Below, in pieces: positions 13,091-26,335 of a DNA stretch of 64,000 nucleotides (position 1 is the first letter of the stretch; each line of letters opens with the position of its first letter). This DNA is from Albula goreensis (taxonomy: Eukaryota > Chordata > Actinopteri > Albuliformes > Albulidae), in the NCBI GenBank assembly GCA_022829145.1, contig CM040763.1, forward strand, positions 5,576,641 through 5,640,640, read 5' to 3'. The translations under genes and the position numbers were made by a program. The notes under the pieces are model-generated. The model saw only the letters and a list, made by a program, of their open reading frames with translations. It was not told where the DNA came from and ran no database searches.

Positions 13091-16000
13091 ATAGCTCTAA
13101 GCAACTTCCAGGAACAGACTTTGCTAATAGACCAATCATCAGGCACTACCTCTGACAAACTCCCTAATTGACAAAGCTATTCAGATGCCAATCAAAGATT
13201 GATTGTTTCGCGTCAAGATTATTTCCTTCTGTCCATGCTACACTACAGGCTCAGCCATTACAGTCTCACTGTAAAACAAGTACAGTCATGTGCAGCTGTC
13301 TTAGAAGGGACTTCTCTGTGCAAGAGCTCAGAAGTATTCTTTGTTGAATAAAGGTTACGATAAAAGACAAAAAAAAAAATCTTCAGACCGTGTCAGCACA
13401 CTGATGAAAGCCTTTGTCATGATCTGTCCGTAGCAGCATTACTTATCCAGCTCACCCCAGATTACAGAAATATGAAGGACTCCTACCAGACTCTTGAATC
13501 AAGGATATCGTTCCAGACCGAATGGAAACGTGCAAAAGAGGTTCAAACTTAGTGCTCGACGGTTTGATTGATTCATGTTTTCTACCCTTGAGCAAAGTGC
13601 TTAACCTGAATATCTTTGGTGTGCTAATTGGAAATATGTTAATATTAATAGGGAATAATAATCAGAATTCAAAGATGTCTATAGGTCCCCCTGGGAACAG
13701 ATTAAAAGAGTAAATAACTGTAAAAGGCTGGACCGGATTTGCTTCTTGAAGTCTACCATTTACATAGAGGCCAATATGAGTTTCTTTCTTTAATGTGGCT
13801 TGACTCATATAAACTCCAGTGGGCCTGCACAGAGGTGAACACACTGAATGCGTAGTGGGGAAAAAACGCAGCTTCAAGACGCGCAAAACTGTGAGTTTTA
13901 TCCACAAGTGAAAAGCAACCCTCTTTCACTCAAACAGTGGTGTGACAACATGCCATTACACTTGTAAGGCTAATGCTGCAAATTGTTTGGCTGAGGGCTA
14001 CCTTTCCACATGATGCACAATAAGGAGTCTTTCTGGAAGGTGTGCTTCAAAAGTGGTGGCCTTTGTGCTGTAATGTTACAATCTTCAAAGTGAAGAATTA
14101 GAAAAAAGGAATACTTAAGGAATTTAGTGCAAGGTAGGCTCAGCTCATAGACGGATAATTGCATTGTAAGATGGTTTCAAAGGGGGGGAAACACAGAGAG
14201 AGGGCTAGGAAACACAATGTGGAGGAGAGCAGAAATGATCTTTTGTTTGTTAGTTAGCTCATGGGTTTATGATGCAGAATTACCATGCTCTCAGCAGCCA
14301 ATCACTGCACAGTATAATATGTATCATATAATGAAGAGTAAGCATTCAAGCAAAAAATCCATTTAATGAGGCAGACCCAATTAAAACTCAGCATTTCCTC
14401 TGCTGCATTTAAAGATTATTACATTTAAAATTGCACAAAGTTAATTGAATTACACACACCACTGAAAAACTGATAGAAAGACGGATTCAAGATAAAAGTA
14501 ATGTCAGAAAAACCCATCAATGACAAACAGAATTTAAATAAAAATGTAGTAAACTAAGTTCATTTGCATGTGTTTTAGCAAACAAGAAACAAACGTTAAG
14601 TGAAGCTTATTCAAAAACATCAGTATTTGACTTCTATATAATTCGTGAGTGCACCTACGCCTCATATTTCTGGAAAACATTTTTGGGATTCTTGTTCACT
14701 TGGATCCCTAATTATGCGTATAAAACTGATGATCAAGCACATTCTCGTATTATTTTGACAAAAAACAAACTATGCTAGGAGAGGCGTGAGGCCTGAAGCT
14801 AAAATCTTCAAAGCACTCTCTTACTTTAGAGAAGGAGAAGATGCAAGGGAAAAGAGAAATGCTTCAAAAATTAGCGTGAGACGTGTCAAAGACATTTTAA
14901 TGGTTATTCACACTACAATAAAGTGAATCTGCAATGGGTGGAATTGTTTGAATTTGGGTCTATGTCATACATTGTATTATAACGGTGTACAAACTGATTT
15001 ATTCAAGATATTGCAGCATTTCAGAATGGCCACTTGCTTCCCCAGCTGTGCGGGGAAAATGATTGTTCTCACATCTGTATTAAACCCCTTGGACAAATTC
15101 TTAGGAAATAGAGTGAGAACATAGAGTGATTTGCATATATTTACTGACTGATATGCTGTGTAGAAACCCATTTGTCTACAACATACATTTTCTGTCAAGA
15201 GCTCAGCTAAAATATGCAGCAGTTAATATTCTACATGATGAGCATGATCATTTTTGTGGTGTGGGCTGTTACTCTATGTTTTATTCATGTTGCCTACAGG
15301 TGTACAATTACTAAGGTTCTCAGGGTGCAATCACATGTGTGTACCGCTTTTTTTAATGTCATCCCCAGAGGAGTCATTTGTCTCAATACTGCATGATAAA
15401 TCATACTGAAAACATCTATGCATTATGCATGTCCATAAGGTGGTGAGACATATGCAAGTCACAGGAAGTTTTTAATTTAAAAACTCTCAACAATTAATCA
15501 CTCACCAGTGACCAATTTTACAGTGAATTTTACCCCAGAGAAAATTGTATGTAACTTTTTACATTACAATAAAGTTGCTTCAAAATTCAATGATAGGAAA
15601 CTCCAGTCAACAAGCAAGTCATCCAAATCTGAAGTAGTGTGTTGACAAAAAAAGGTCCAACAGATAATCCAACAAAGAAACAAAATAAATATCCCATACT
15701 GGGACAGTTCTTAAATGAACTCATCTCCCCTGATTTACAGCCACCTGTAACAGGAGCTAAAATGACAGAAAACGTAAATTTAGTGGGCAACAAATAAAAT
15801 AATTGAGGATGATTCCCAGAAACAGATATGTATGGCCCATTATTCCTGTAAGCGGTGATCTTAGGTCAGTTTTTTCTTCTAAAGGTGCAGCCACACATGT
15901 GCAGTCAGACTATGTCTCTGGAAAAATAAAACCATTTAGCCATTTCATTTTCAATGTTGCTCAAAGCTTGATGGAAGAGAGTGACAGCAAATAATGGTTT

Positions 16001-18514
16001 GCTATTTCCCTGCATTTGTGCTTATTATTTGTACAAATGTCTCCCACACATTAATGGCTCACAGGACAGTTATAATCGGCTCTCCATGCTCCTTCACTTT
16101 CTGATCCTTTTTCTATTCTTCCTACCACATCAAAAGCCCCACCTTATTCCAAAAGCACCACGCCTCCTCCCATATGCATTCCAGATGGATGTAAAACAAG
16201 GTCCCACACATTCCTTACAAGTGTCTTTGTGCAGCCAGACCATAATCCCTATTGATGGCAGATGCTCCTATGTACTCCCATACAATTCCCCCTCCGATGC
16301 CTTTGGCTGAATTTACAAAGGGAGACCATGGGGAAGGCGTGAAGTCGGACGTGAGCAAAGGTCACACCGATCACTTTGTTTTACTGGGTCCCCGGGGGGA
16401 ACTTCCTGTCTTAATCCCAGAGATCTGTCCAATTTTGCACCACATAATGAAACCAATAAGCATTTATTCCCCCTGGAGTAAATGAAAGAAAGAAAGCCTT
16501 TTTTTCTGCAGTGCATTAGAAATAAGGAATCAGTTTGAAGGGCATGTTTCTCCAGATGTCCACCTTCAGAGGAAAGGTGGACGTCTCGAGACTTCCCTTT
16601 GTGCTCTTTGGGTCCAGCCCATAATTTCACAAAGACACAAAGGAGAAATTGCAAACATTCAGTGGGCTTATTGCTTTTCTCGAAACGCGAAAAGCAGGCG
16701 ACTTGAGAAGAATTATAGAACAATCATACAAAATCGCATTTCCCAGACATAAAAACTTCACAACAGAGATGGTCAAGCGTGACCGGGAGCATTATGGCAC
16801 TAGTGAGCTCCTGGATTTTTTTCTTGCCTTCCAAAGGTATAAATACACTTTAATGCTTCTGTCCTGTGGTACAAGGGTTCTGTCTAATTCATCCTCCACA
16901 GAGCAGTAATAAACATTTCAGTTGTCAAGCGCAGAGGTTTTACAGGACAAGAATGATTGGCTTCATTATGAAAAGGAGCCTGAGAATTTCAGCAACTAAC
17001 TATCCACCAGTTTAGTTCCACAGCGATTATACTCAATGTGGTAAATTAAGAACAAAATTGCGCACAGTTTAGCGCTGTGCTCATTTGGCCTGCCTCCTGC
17101 AGAGGCAATAAACAGTCCATTGCTGCTGAACAGATGGATATATAAAGAAGTTCAAATCAAAGCATGTCAGACAGAAAATGAGAGGATCATTCAATTCAAT
17201 GATAAAAAAATGGAAATTAAACCTGAACAATTGCTATTTCCTATCAAACTAAAAGTGTGACCCAGACATGGCCTGCCATATTTCCATTATAGAGTACAAC
17301 TGAACTTATGTTTCTCTTTTCTGAGCTCAGTCTACAAATGGCCTTGCACATGAGTAATTGATGACTAATTGTTTTAATACAGACGTATTCACAACTGAAA
17401 ACTCAAAACATCTAAAGGTTTTATGGCACAAAAGAGGATGTGCAAACATCACACACACACACACACACACACGCATACATACACACACAAACACAATTCC
17501 CTCCACAGCAGAGTGAGAAGCTGCTGGACTCTGTACAAACACACCACTTTAATTAAACATGGTCGTCAGCAGCGTCGAGTCTCAGAGCTCGGGTTCAGAA
17601 ATCCCTGATTAACACTAGAGTAGTGGCATCAGTTACAGAATGCTGTCCTAAGCAGGCAGACAGTGCCCCGTTTGCAGACACTCAAAGTGATGATGCGTAC
17701 AATGTTAAATACCAGAAGACACTGCTTTCACTGCATTCATAAACCTACCCCTATGACTAAGTGATACCAGTGAGTGTTTAGGAATAAATCTGTAAAGCAA
17801 AGGTGCAATATCCTGACCGTTGTTAATTCAACTTTGTAATGTCTGAATTGTCATCGGGTCTGAAGAGGACTTGTTGCCTTGTCTCTAAGGTGACCTTGGT
17901 TTTAATGGTATCTGTCCATTATAATAAAAACATGTTTGTTAGATAAATAAACATACACACAGTCACTGGGTGTCATGGGACATCTGCTCTATTCCATAAA
18001 AGGCCAACATGGCAGATTGCAGATGGAGAGCAGTAAATCAATCACTCAATCAACTAATCAATCAATCCATCAATCCCATACAATCGCAAGCTAAACACAT
18101 GTAAATGCATGAGCAAGACAGCACCTGACCGCTCGTCCCAGTTCCTGCCGACTCTCTAATAACCAACAATTCAGGTCTGTTGACAGGCGGAAAAAAACAC
18201 ATACAAGCAATTACCACCAGTCACTCTGCATGTCCAAACCAATGAGTACAAATTTCCTTTAAACACACAGAAAACAAGACTCACAGTCATGAGAAGTAAT
18301 AATCTGTGAAGAAATGTTTTTTTTTTCTTGATTGCAAAAAAACAAGTGTCTCAGTCCAAAAAGTGTATTATGCAATTAGTCAATCAGTCCTGATTAATAA
18401 GGTCACTCTTGACAGCAAGATGAATGATAACACATCAAAACCCAGCAGCTCCTAAACCTAAGTGGTATAAGTCAATAAAACAGAAACACGTTAAATTAGA
18501 CACTACATTCAGCA
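13091..18514 (-). other. kcnip4: intron with a few simple repeats
   Basis: No exon was recognised. Contents seen: a CA repeat with interruptions at 17451-17495, and a block at about 16313-16720 that is richer in G and C than its surroundings and carries an imperfect hairpin at 16554-16586 and a perfect palindrome GTCTCGAGAC at 16583-16592. ORFs here are incidental. Confidence 0.65.
16554..16586. repeat. imperfect inverted repeat next to a perfect palindrome
   Basis: Arms AGATGTCCACCTT and AAGGTGGACGTCT pair at 12 of 13 positions, plus one wobble, around a 7-base loop. The right arm overlaps the perfect palindrome GTCTCGAGAC (16583-16592). Confidence 0.7.
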
Positions 18515-18695
18515 CACACTCTTTCGCAGAGCAACGTACAGCTTACATACTACACACTATCCATTTATTGAGCTCAATACTTGCCGAAGTAAGGCAAGTG
18601 AAGTACCTTGTTGATTGTGAAACAACAGGGCATAAGCTTGAGATAGAACCTGCAACCTCTGACTTATTTTACCATTGCAATACACTCGCAGGACT
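18515..18695 (-). mobile_element. tRNA-like dispersed fish repeat, old copy
   Basis: Holds CGCAGAGCAACGTACAGCTTA, CTATCCATTTATTGAGCT, AAGTGAAGTACCTTG, ATAGAACCTGCAACCTCTGA and a degraded tail. Order and spacing follow the same repeat type as the copy at 10900-11130. The tRNA-like direction is minus. Confidence 0.65.
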
Positions 18696-18875
18696 GGATG
18701 GACATATTAAAAACAGCTGAACTTCCTGCTGAAAGGAGTTCCTCTGGGGCCAAATTTGAGCCCTACTAATCTGAGCATGTGCACCAGTCTTATTATTCTT
18801 CTACAGCTGAGTCCAGTTTAGAAGGTTGGAAGGTTTGGCTTTATATTCCCATGGTAACACCTGAGAGTCTTTTAC

Positions 18876-19078
<203 letters not shown>

Positions 19079-19693
19079 ACATGCTCTGGGAAATATTCAT
19101 CTTCCATGACACAGTGATTAACTTTTACCTTTGAGACTCTAGTCAGCAGAACACATTATTGGCCCTATACACTGATGCAAGCAGAAATATTTGCACTCAA
19201 TCTGGTTTTGAACACTCACACTGAGCCATTAATGACAATAAATAATGGCTACACTGTCAGCCTGCACCCAAGATACCTATTGGCCATCACTGGCAAAAAA
19301 AAACACAAGCAATTTAAATTATAGGACTTTGGACAACCTAGTCTTCTAAAGCACACAGAAACTTCACTCCAGTATCCTTTGACTTCATGACAAAAGCAAG
19401 TTAAACATGTACTGTGTGTATAAGGAATGAATCTCAATTTATACAGAACTAAAGTTAGGATGTATATCTGTATGGACAAATACAATGTATACAAAAGTTT
19501 CAAAACCACATACGTAATGAGAGAGGTAAGATAAAATCTTGCATTACAGATACAGAATAGCTGTAAAAATCTTGCATGGTAAATACAACAAAGTTACCCC
19601 TTAACTCATTGATTCTTTCATTACAGTACAGTACACTATAGCTATAGCATGTTTTAAAAAAATCACAGAAAAAGGACATATACTGTACATGTA

Positions 19694-19822
<129 letters not shown>

Positions 19823-20440
19823 TTATATAAAATCCACTTAAGATGACCAGTTGACCCAACCATACAATTAATGTTAGCTCCCTGGATGCATAACATTAAT
19901 TTCATCTGAAGTACATAACGCATATCCTCTAAATGCGTATAATAAGTGTGCATTAATTGGCATCAATGTTCGCTGATACATCACTGCTGTTCTCATTTAA
20001 CAAACATCCCTGTAAATATCTGCCCGTGATGCGCTCAAAGATGAGTTATTTACCCACTAACAAATGATCACAAGAATCACAAACCTTGTCTCTACACACT
20101 CAGACCTTAATTGGAACTGTATATTTGGCTATTCCACTGTCATATTGCCAATGAATGCATACGCATAACTCAAGTTAAACTTATTTTATGCGGTCATAAA
20201 GATAATTTACAACTACCACAGTTAATTAAAACTAGGAAGAGGATGGTACCAAAGAGAGAAAGGAGGAGAGAAATTAACTCTCATCCTTGCTGAGGCAAAC
20301 ACAGACTCACACACAAAAAAGCCACATCACCTATGATTCATTGCAAAATGAGAACTAGTATCTATAAAACACTATAAAAGAGTAAAAAAGGTCATCAAAG
20401 ATACATGATATGTGTCATAGTGTTATAATTACAATTGATG

Positions 20441-20485
<45 letters not shown>
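20441..20485 (+). repeat. (ATT)n trinucleotide repeat
   Basis: About 15 copies of ATT, 113 bases downstream (in sense) of the KChIP4a donor site. Confidence 0.97.
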
Positions 20486-20597
20486 TTGTTTTTGCCCTGG
20501 TTTTTTGACCTCCATGTTGTAGTTAAAGCAATGATCAAGTTCCAGGGTTTCTAGCACTCCTGCCCTCCAGTCAGCCGGCCAGCCGGTCTCATCTTAC

Positions 20598-20709
20598 CTT
20601 CTGAGAAGTTGATGAGTCCCAGTAAGTGGAGCAGCTTGAGGGAGGCGCAGACGATGACCACGATGCCCACGGTCTGCAGCCCCTCAGTCTCCCACACCGC
20701 GTTCAGCAT
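20598..20709 (-). CDS. kcnip4: KCNIP4 alternative first coding exon, KChIP4a type (KIS domain)
   Basis: The exon encodes 37 codons plus one base. It starts MLNAVWETEG, continues GLQTVGIVVI and LKLLHLLGLI, and ends INFSE before a split codon beginning with G. A donor reading AAG|GTAAGA follows. An in-frame TAG lies 31 codons upstream with no ATG between, so this is the first in-frame ATG; its -3 base is A. From memory, human KChIP4a has the same length, the same phase and about 31 of 37 identical residues. Residues of about 12-34 form a hydrophobic segment. In the family this N-terminus is the KIS segment, which slows or removes fast inactivation of Kv4 channels and lowers their surface expression, probably through membrane insertion or ER retention. 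The calcium-binding EF-hand core is encoded by downstream exons outside the window. The exon has no acceptor, as expected for a first exon. The leader is G-rich and carries an overlapping upstream ORF. Confidence 0.93.
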
Positions 20710-20729
20710 GTTCCCAGAGCCCGCACCAT
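20703..20729 (-). promoter_or_regulatory. upstream ORF overlapping the KChIP4a start codon
   Basis: An ATG in a strong context (G at -3, G at +4) lies 20 bases before the KChIP4a ATG and out of frame with it. It opens an eight-codon ORF (MVRALGTC) whose TGA overlaps the first bases of the main ORF. Ribosomes starting here would finish just past the main ATG, so this is a plausible brake on KChIP4a translation if the mRNA leader includes it. The transcription start is not visible in the sequence, so inclusion is inferred. Confidence 0.6.
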
Positions 20730-21186
20730 CCCGCTCCCCCGGCCCTCCGCTCGAGTTCCTGCCCTCCCACTCCACCTCCACCTCCGCCACCACAGCGCGC
20801 TACCTCTCAGCCCCAGAGAGAGACGCACCGAGCCCTGGGCAAGCCGAGGGAATCTACCCCCCCCTCCTCCCCTCCACCACCTTCTCCCAAAGTCTGAGCC
20901 GCGAGGAAGGGGGCCGCCGAGGGGGAAACGGTGCCCTGTTTAAACGCGGCAGAGGTCCCACACAGAGTTTCAGTTAGAGATAGAGAGAGTGATAGAGGTG
21001 CTGGCAGCGTGTGAGAGCCTCCGCTCGGCTGACCCTTCATCCACCGGAAGGCAGCAGAGAGTCTGTGTTCATCTGCCAGGGGACAGACTTTTCTCTGTCA
21101 GTTTGGAGCGCGATCTCACTCAGTCTGAGGAGGGGGAGGGACACAGGAACAAGCGCTGGAGCACGGAGCGCAATGTAGTGCCAGAC
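20710..21186 (-). promoter_or_regulatory. kcnip4: candidate promoter and 5' leader of the KChIP4a exon
   Basis: This stretch just upstream of the KChIP4a ATG is much richer in G, C and CpG than its surroundings. In sense it is G-rich, with repeated GGT/GGA units next to the ATG and an eight-G run at 20857-20864 preceded by several GG and GGGG runs. No TATA box was seen. A GC-rich TATA-less promoter with a structured leader is the simplest reading. It ends where CA-type repeats begin. ORFs across it on both strands look like products of low stop-codon density. Confidence 0.6.
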
Positions 21187-21202
21187 ACACACGCACACAT
21201 TC

Positions 21203-21295
<93 letters not shown>

Positions 21296-21333
21296 TTCCA
21301 GCACACACACACACACACACACACACAACACAC

Positions 21334-21379
<46 letters not shown>

Positions 21380-21680
21380 CTCACACACACACACATTCCA
21401 CACACACACACACACACAACACACACAACACACACACACACACAACACACACAAACACACACACACAGGAACATACACACACATTCCAGCACAGACACAC
21501 ACACACAGGAACACACACACACACCACACACACACCCACAGGAACACACACACTTACACACATTCCAGCACACAAACACAAACACACACACACACACACA
21601 GGAATACACACAAACACACACACACACACATACACTCACACAAACACACACAGGAACACACACAAAAGCACCTACAGACA
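21184..21680 (+). repeat. compound CA repeat with regular punctuating words
   Basis: About 500 bases of (CA)n on the plus strand, broken at intervals by two recurring words, ATTCCAGCACA and ACAGGAACACA. The first recurs at about 21199, 21294, 21482 and 21560; the second at about 21466, 21506, 21538 and 21651. The structure is intermediate between a microsatellite and a minisatellite. In the KCNIP4 sense it reads as UG repeats upstream of the KChIP4a exon. Confidence 0.9.
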
Positions 21681-21711
21681 CACCTCCTTTCCTAATTGTC
21701 TCTCCCGCTCT

Positions 21712-21716
<5 letters not shown>

Positions 21717-21801
<85 letters not shown>
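21717..21801 (+). repeat. (CA)n microsatellite
   Basis: A pure CA tract of about 42 copies, separated from the compound CA block by about 35 bases of unique sequence. It reads as (UG)n in the KCNIP4 sense. Confidence 0.97.
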
Positions 21802-21802
<1 letters not shown>

Positions 21803-24800
21803 CCTCCCCCACCTCCCCCTGCTCCCTCCCAGGAGTTCCTGAGCACCAGTCCTGGAACAGAGCTCAACACAATGCCTCTTATTTAAGCTTTATTTGCAGC
21901 CCTGTCAAACTCACTGCTCTCAGATCAGGGATATGCTGGACAAGTCAAAGTCAAAGGGCAAGCAAACACATCTCCTGCAAGGCGCTGCAGAAACAAGGTG
22001 AGCCTGGGGCAGCTGTTGCAGGTTTGAGCTGAGCTGCAAGGGATATAACGCCTAATGAACATATGTTGCAGCAATATGTGAGGTAATTAAGACTCTGTTA
22101 CTGCAGCGTCACAGCAAGAGACCCGAGCCTACAGCTGATCGTCTGAGAAAGGCGTAACCATGCGCTGTATTTGCATAACTCACATCCCCACAGCGTCTAA
22201 GGAGATTGAGCACAGCAAGAAAGAGGAGATCCCAGTAATTTCCAAATGACACCCTTAACACAGGAATCGACAAAGGTTCAGACAAACCTCCTGTGTATGA
22301 CATCAGATGAATGTATTCATCTATAATTAATTGTGGTGTTTTCTTACAGAAGCTAAAAGGAAATGCCAGCACGTCACTACAGTAAAAAGTTACACTAAAC
22401 CCACAGTTAAATGAACACTGTATTTGTAGGGTTGGCTTGTACAATGAAATTCTACTCATATTCAAAGCTGTGATTACATGAAAGCATTTCTTATCTAAAA
22501 TGTTTTTAGAAATTCAGATGGTGATATGAAAGAGAATATGCCCGGCAAACTGAAGCAATAGCTCTAGTGATTAGAGAAGAAAAGTTCTTGTGCACTCGGT
22601 GTTGTTCCAGTCAGCTTTGCCGAGAGTCAAGTCTCTGAAATACAAGCCTTAACTAAAAAACACACTCAAGGGCTGCTAAAACAAGGACCCCTGCTGGAAG
22701 TATAGGGAACTGCAATTTCCAAAACCACACACAGGGATATGTACCAAAAGCAGGCATGGATAAGCAAGTAATAAAAATCACAGCACAATGACATCACCCA
22801 GCATATGATGTTAAGAGAAATATGCTTTTGTCTCGCAGTGTCTCTTGGATTGTATTGTAATTAACAGTTAAAATTCCCAACTTCTCCTAAGGCCTGCCTT
22901 CACTGAGCTGAAGTGCATAGAATACATAGCTTAGATAGAAAGCATTGCTTGCTTCCCACAACTGCACACTCCAGAATAGCTTATTCCATGTCTACTGTAG
23001 ACATGTGCAAAAAAAAGTAATTCAACAACCAAAGTAATTAAACTAAACCGTTATAGCACCGTGCTGTTGTTTAAGTTTTTTTTTACTTTTCTGCCATTAT
23101 TTTGAGTTGCACTTAGACACTTGATCTGGAATGGCAAATTTGACAGCTTTTGTCAGAACTACCTCATAGCTGTCTATTGTATTGTTTCTCAATTTAAATT
23201 ATGAAAAAAAAATCATAAGCACACCCTGATCAGTCACAGTATAGAATTTAACCAGCACCTGACACAATGTAGAATAATGTGTCACATACACAGCACATTG
23301 TAATCCTCCAGAGAGAACACACACTGCACAGTACTGCAACTCTCCCTCCCTGCCTGCTCGCCTCTTGGCCTACATGGGTTTATTTTGGGGAACCTTGCTC
23401 CAGTTAGCGTGTGGGCATTTTGCTCAGGTTTCATTCGGTTTTTAAACTCCCAAGTATTTGAATGTTCAAGCTGAGGTAACATGTCACTTTCAAGATTGGG
23501 AAATACTCCAGGTCCATCACCCCTGGGGTTTGTTGTCTGTACTATAGAGCTAAGTTTCACTGCTAGCTGCCTCGCTCAGAGGTGAAAATCACAGAACTCC
23601 TTTATTATCTGTGGGTAGAAACTGACAGACACATTGTAATGTTAGGACAGACTTAAAGTTCCTTTAAGAATGTTTCGTACTGTTGTAGGCAAGCAAACGT
23701 CCAAATGTCCTTAGGCATTTGTTCTTTTTCATCCAAGAATAGAACAGCGCATGCCCATAGAGACATTTAAGTGTGTTTTGATTGAATTGCATATGGACTT
23801 TAATGAGACTAAGTGCATCTGATTGGGTCCTGGCCTCATGTCATCTCAAATGAACCCACCATTTCTACAAGCCAGGTATTTCAGTCCACTTTATGTTCCT
23901 CTGGTAATGGTGCTTCTGCTACTCAAGACAGACCTCGGCGGAAGTCAAAAATGAACATGTGTGCTCTCACCATGGTTCTACAGCTCTTCATCCTCAGATT
24001 CAGTCCTAGGACTGCTTTTTTTTTGTTTAATGTTTGGTGTGCTGGCATACTGTTGCCATGGCGTCATTCATCTACCATTGGCTGACCATTCTTGCTGCCT
24101 CGTTCTGTTATGGTTCTACAGGAAACAGCTTGCCGGAGGTGTTGCTGAATGGTGCCTTTTTCGCTGGCTGATAGTAGTATTTTGAGAAAGCGGGCCAAGC
24201 ACTGTGGAAGTGCAAACCAGGCCAGATTCATGGACTTGGCAGACACTGAATCACAGGTTTCACTCCTCAGAGGATTAATAGGAGCTTGAAAGCGTACGAT
24301 ACACAATGAGATCCATGCTGTTAAGTTGATTACCACAGTATATGCAGCTGGGAGTTTGATTCAGGGCGCCAATGGGTCATGGTTCAATGACCCCAATAAA
24401 GGACTTTTAAGGGAAAGATTCACATATTAGATTTTTTTATATGTGTTAATAAAAAATATTCGTGTTTTAGGATATTGTGTCTGGCAGTGTATTTCTGTAC
24501 GTCTGAGTCAAATAACACCTTTAAGATGTAAAAAAATTCACAAAATAAGACCACTGTGGTAATACCTGTTGTATTGATTATTTAGCAAATTAACTGCTTG
24601 ACTGACAAACAAGAGAAGGAAACAGAAACCTCGTTCACTAAACCTTCAATAAAGTTTAAACCTTAATTAAACAAACCACAACTCATACCTGATAGAGGAT
24701 ATGATTCAAAGTGGTTGGTGATTGAACGACGAAGTGGGCTAAAAATACATCAAAGACTCTCAGAAAACAATACATGACACCTGAATCATGGAGGATGCCA

Positions 24801-26124
24801 AGAAGATGAATATGAACAAACTCATTCTCATGAAGAAAAAACAAATGACTGCGAAAACCCTATGGAACTTCTACAGAATAGTGTGTCACATAATTGCAGG
24901 CTTGCTACTGTTAAAATGATACCAAGTATAACAGTGACAAAACACTATCACCACCTGGATCTGAAAACGGCAAGGTTCTACAGTGATTAAACTTATGAAT
25001 CATTTTAATCTACATAACATAATTTACAATATGCGCAATGAAAACAGAGGGACATTTTCCCAGCATATATTCATTGTATGTGTCCAAAGCACCAGGTGTA
25101 ATTACAGAGGCACATCTGGTGGGATTTGGCTGGCTCTATTATTCTCGGAAGCTTTTCATAACTTAATTCTATTTGCCTGGCAGAACATTCCATGGCTATC
25201 CTGCTAAAATAAGATTTGGATGAGGGTGAAAGGGTTTAGATAAAGTCCTGAGGTGCAGATAAAATAAAGAACAAAAAGTAATAAAGAGCTTCAGGCAAAT
25301 AAGTAAATTAGTAGTGTTAAAGTTCCCAGAGGCACACTGCACCAATCAACTCACAACTCTGAACAATGAGAGAAGAAGACAGAAATCACCCATTGTATGT
25401 TATAAAATGTATTCAACATTTCCCTCAAAACCTCTCACCATAACTCACACTTACAGTTCCAAGCAGCCTACGCAAATGGAAGCATCTGAGTTGAAATAAA
25501 AGTAGCACAGAAACAATAATCTATTCTGCATTTTGAGACTGAAGACAATGGGAGATAAATCAGATCAGTAACAAGGATATTCGATTGACCATTTTCTGTC
25601 ATTCTAATGTGGAAAATAAATTAACACCATGAGAAACTCATTATCTGCTGATCTATAATTACATAACATCTCATATATTGATTAATCACAAATCGGGGGA
25701 AAAAGCACATATCATGAAAACATAATGAATCATTGTTCTGTCGATAGTCGGTTGAGCAGACACACACATCAAGAAACAATGTGTGCATGCAGTCACATAC
25801 ACATATTTCAGATCAAGGGTGGGCAACACAGCTCATGGAGAACAAGTGTCCATACAGGTTTTGTGGTTCCACTAATTCTGACTGTATTTAGTAATTTGTA
25901 ATATGCTCCTAAATTGGGTCCCTTTTGTATTACACCTGTAGACAAGAAAAGGTGTCCACATTTTGTGCACTAAAAATGTAGCCAGTCAGTCAGTCAAGTC
26001 AGTCACAAAGTCAGATAACACAAAAAATGAGGTAATCAAATAATTAATGCCAAAAATTATCACGAAGTCCATAAACAGATACTGCACTCATGTGCTGCTT
26101 AACCTGCTGTGTGCAGAATACAGT

Positions 26125-26158
26125 ATGTGTGTGTGTGTGTGCGCGTGTGTGTGTGTGT
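26125..26158 (+). repeat. short (GT)n microsatellite
   Basis: About 17 GT units with a GCGC interruption. Confidence 0.9.
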
Positions 26159-26264
26159 TTATATGCCACTGGGTATCTGTAGGCAGTAGGCACAGAGATT
26201 CATGGTGTGTATCTGAATATAATATTCATTTTGATGAAAACCTTCACCCTGCATTCAGATCCAC

Positions 26265-26335
26265 TTGAGGGCTTGTTCAATACCCAGGAGGGAGCTCTCT
26301 GACTCCCGGTTCAATTCCCAGCGGTTCTGAGATGA
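26265..26335 (+). mobile_element. possible tRNA-derived fragment with intact B-box
   Basis: GGTTCAATTCC at 26308-26318 is an exact RNA polymerase III B-box. About 40 bases upstream is GGCTTGTTCAATACCCAGG, only loosely like an A-box. No cloverleaf can be drawn with confidence, so this is more likely a SINE or tRNA-pseudogene remnant than a working tRNA. Confidence 0.35.

Noticed and set aside
20609-21040. Proline- and serine-rich ORFs on the plus strand and a minus ORF over the KChIP4a leader
   Set aside because: GC-rich leader sequence has few stops. The plus-strand frames are antisense to the recognised exon and show no domain.
21838-21862. REST/RE1-like site upstream of the KChIP4a promoter
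   Set aside because: GAGCACC and GGAACAG resemble the two halves, but each has a mismatch or insertion and the spacing is not canonical.
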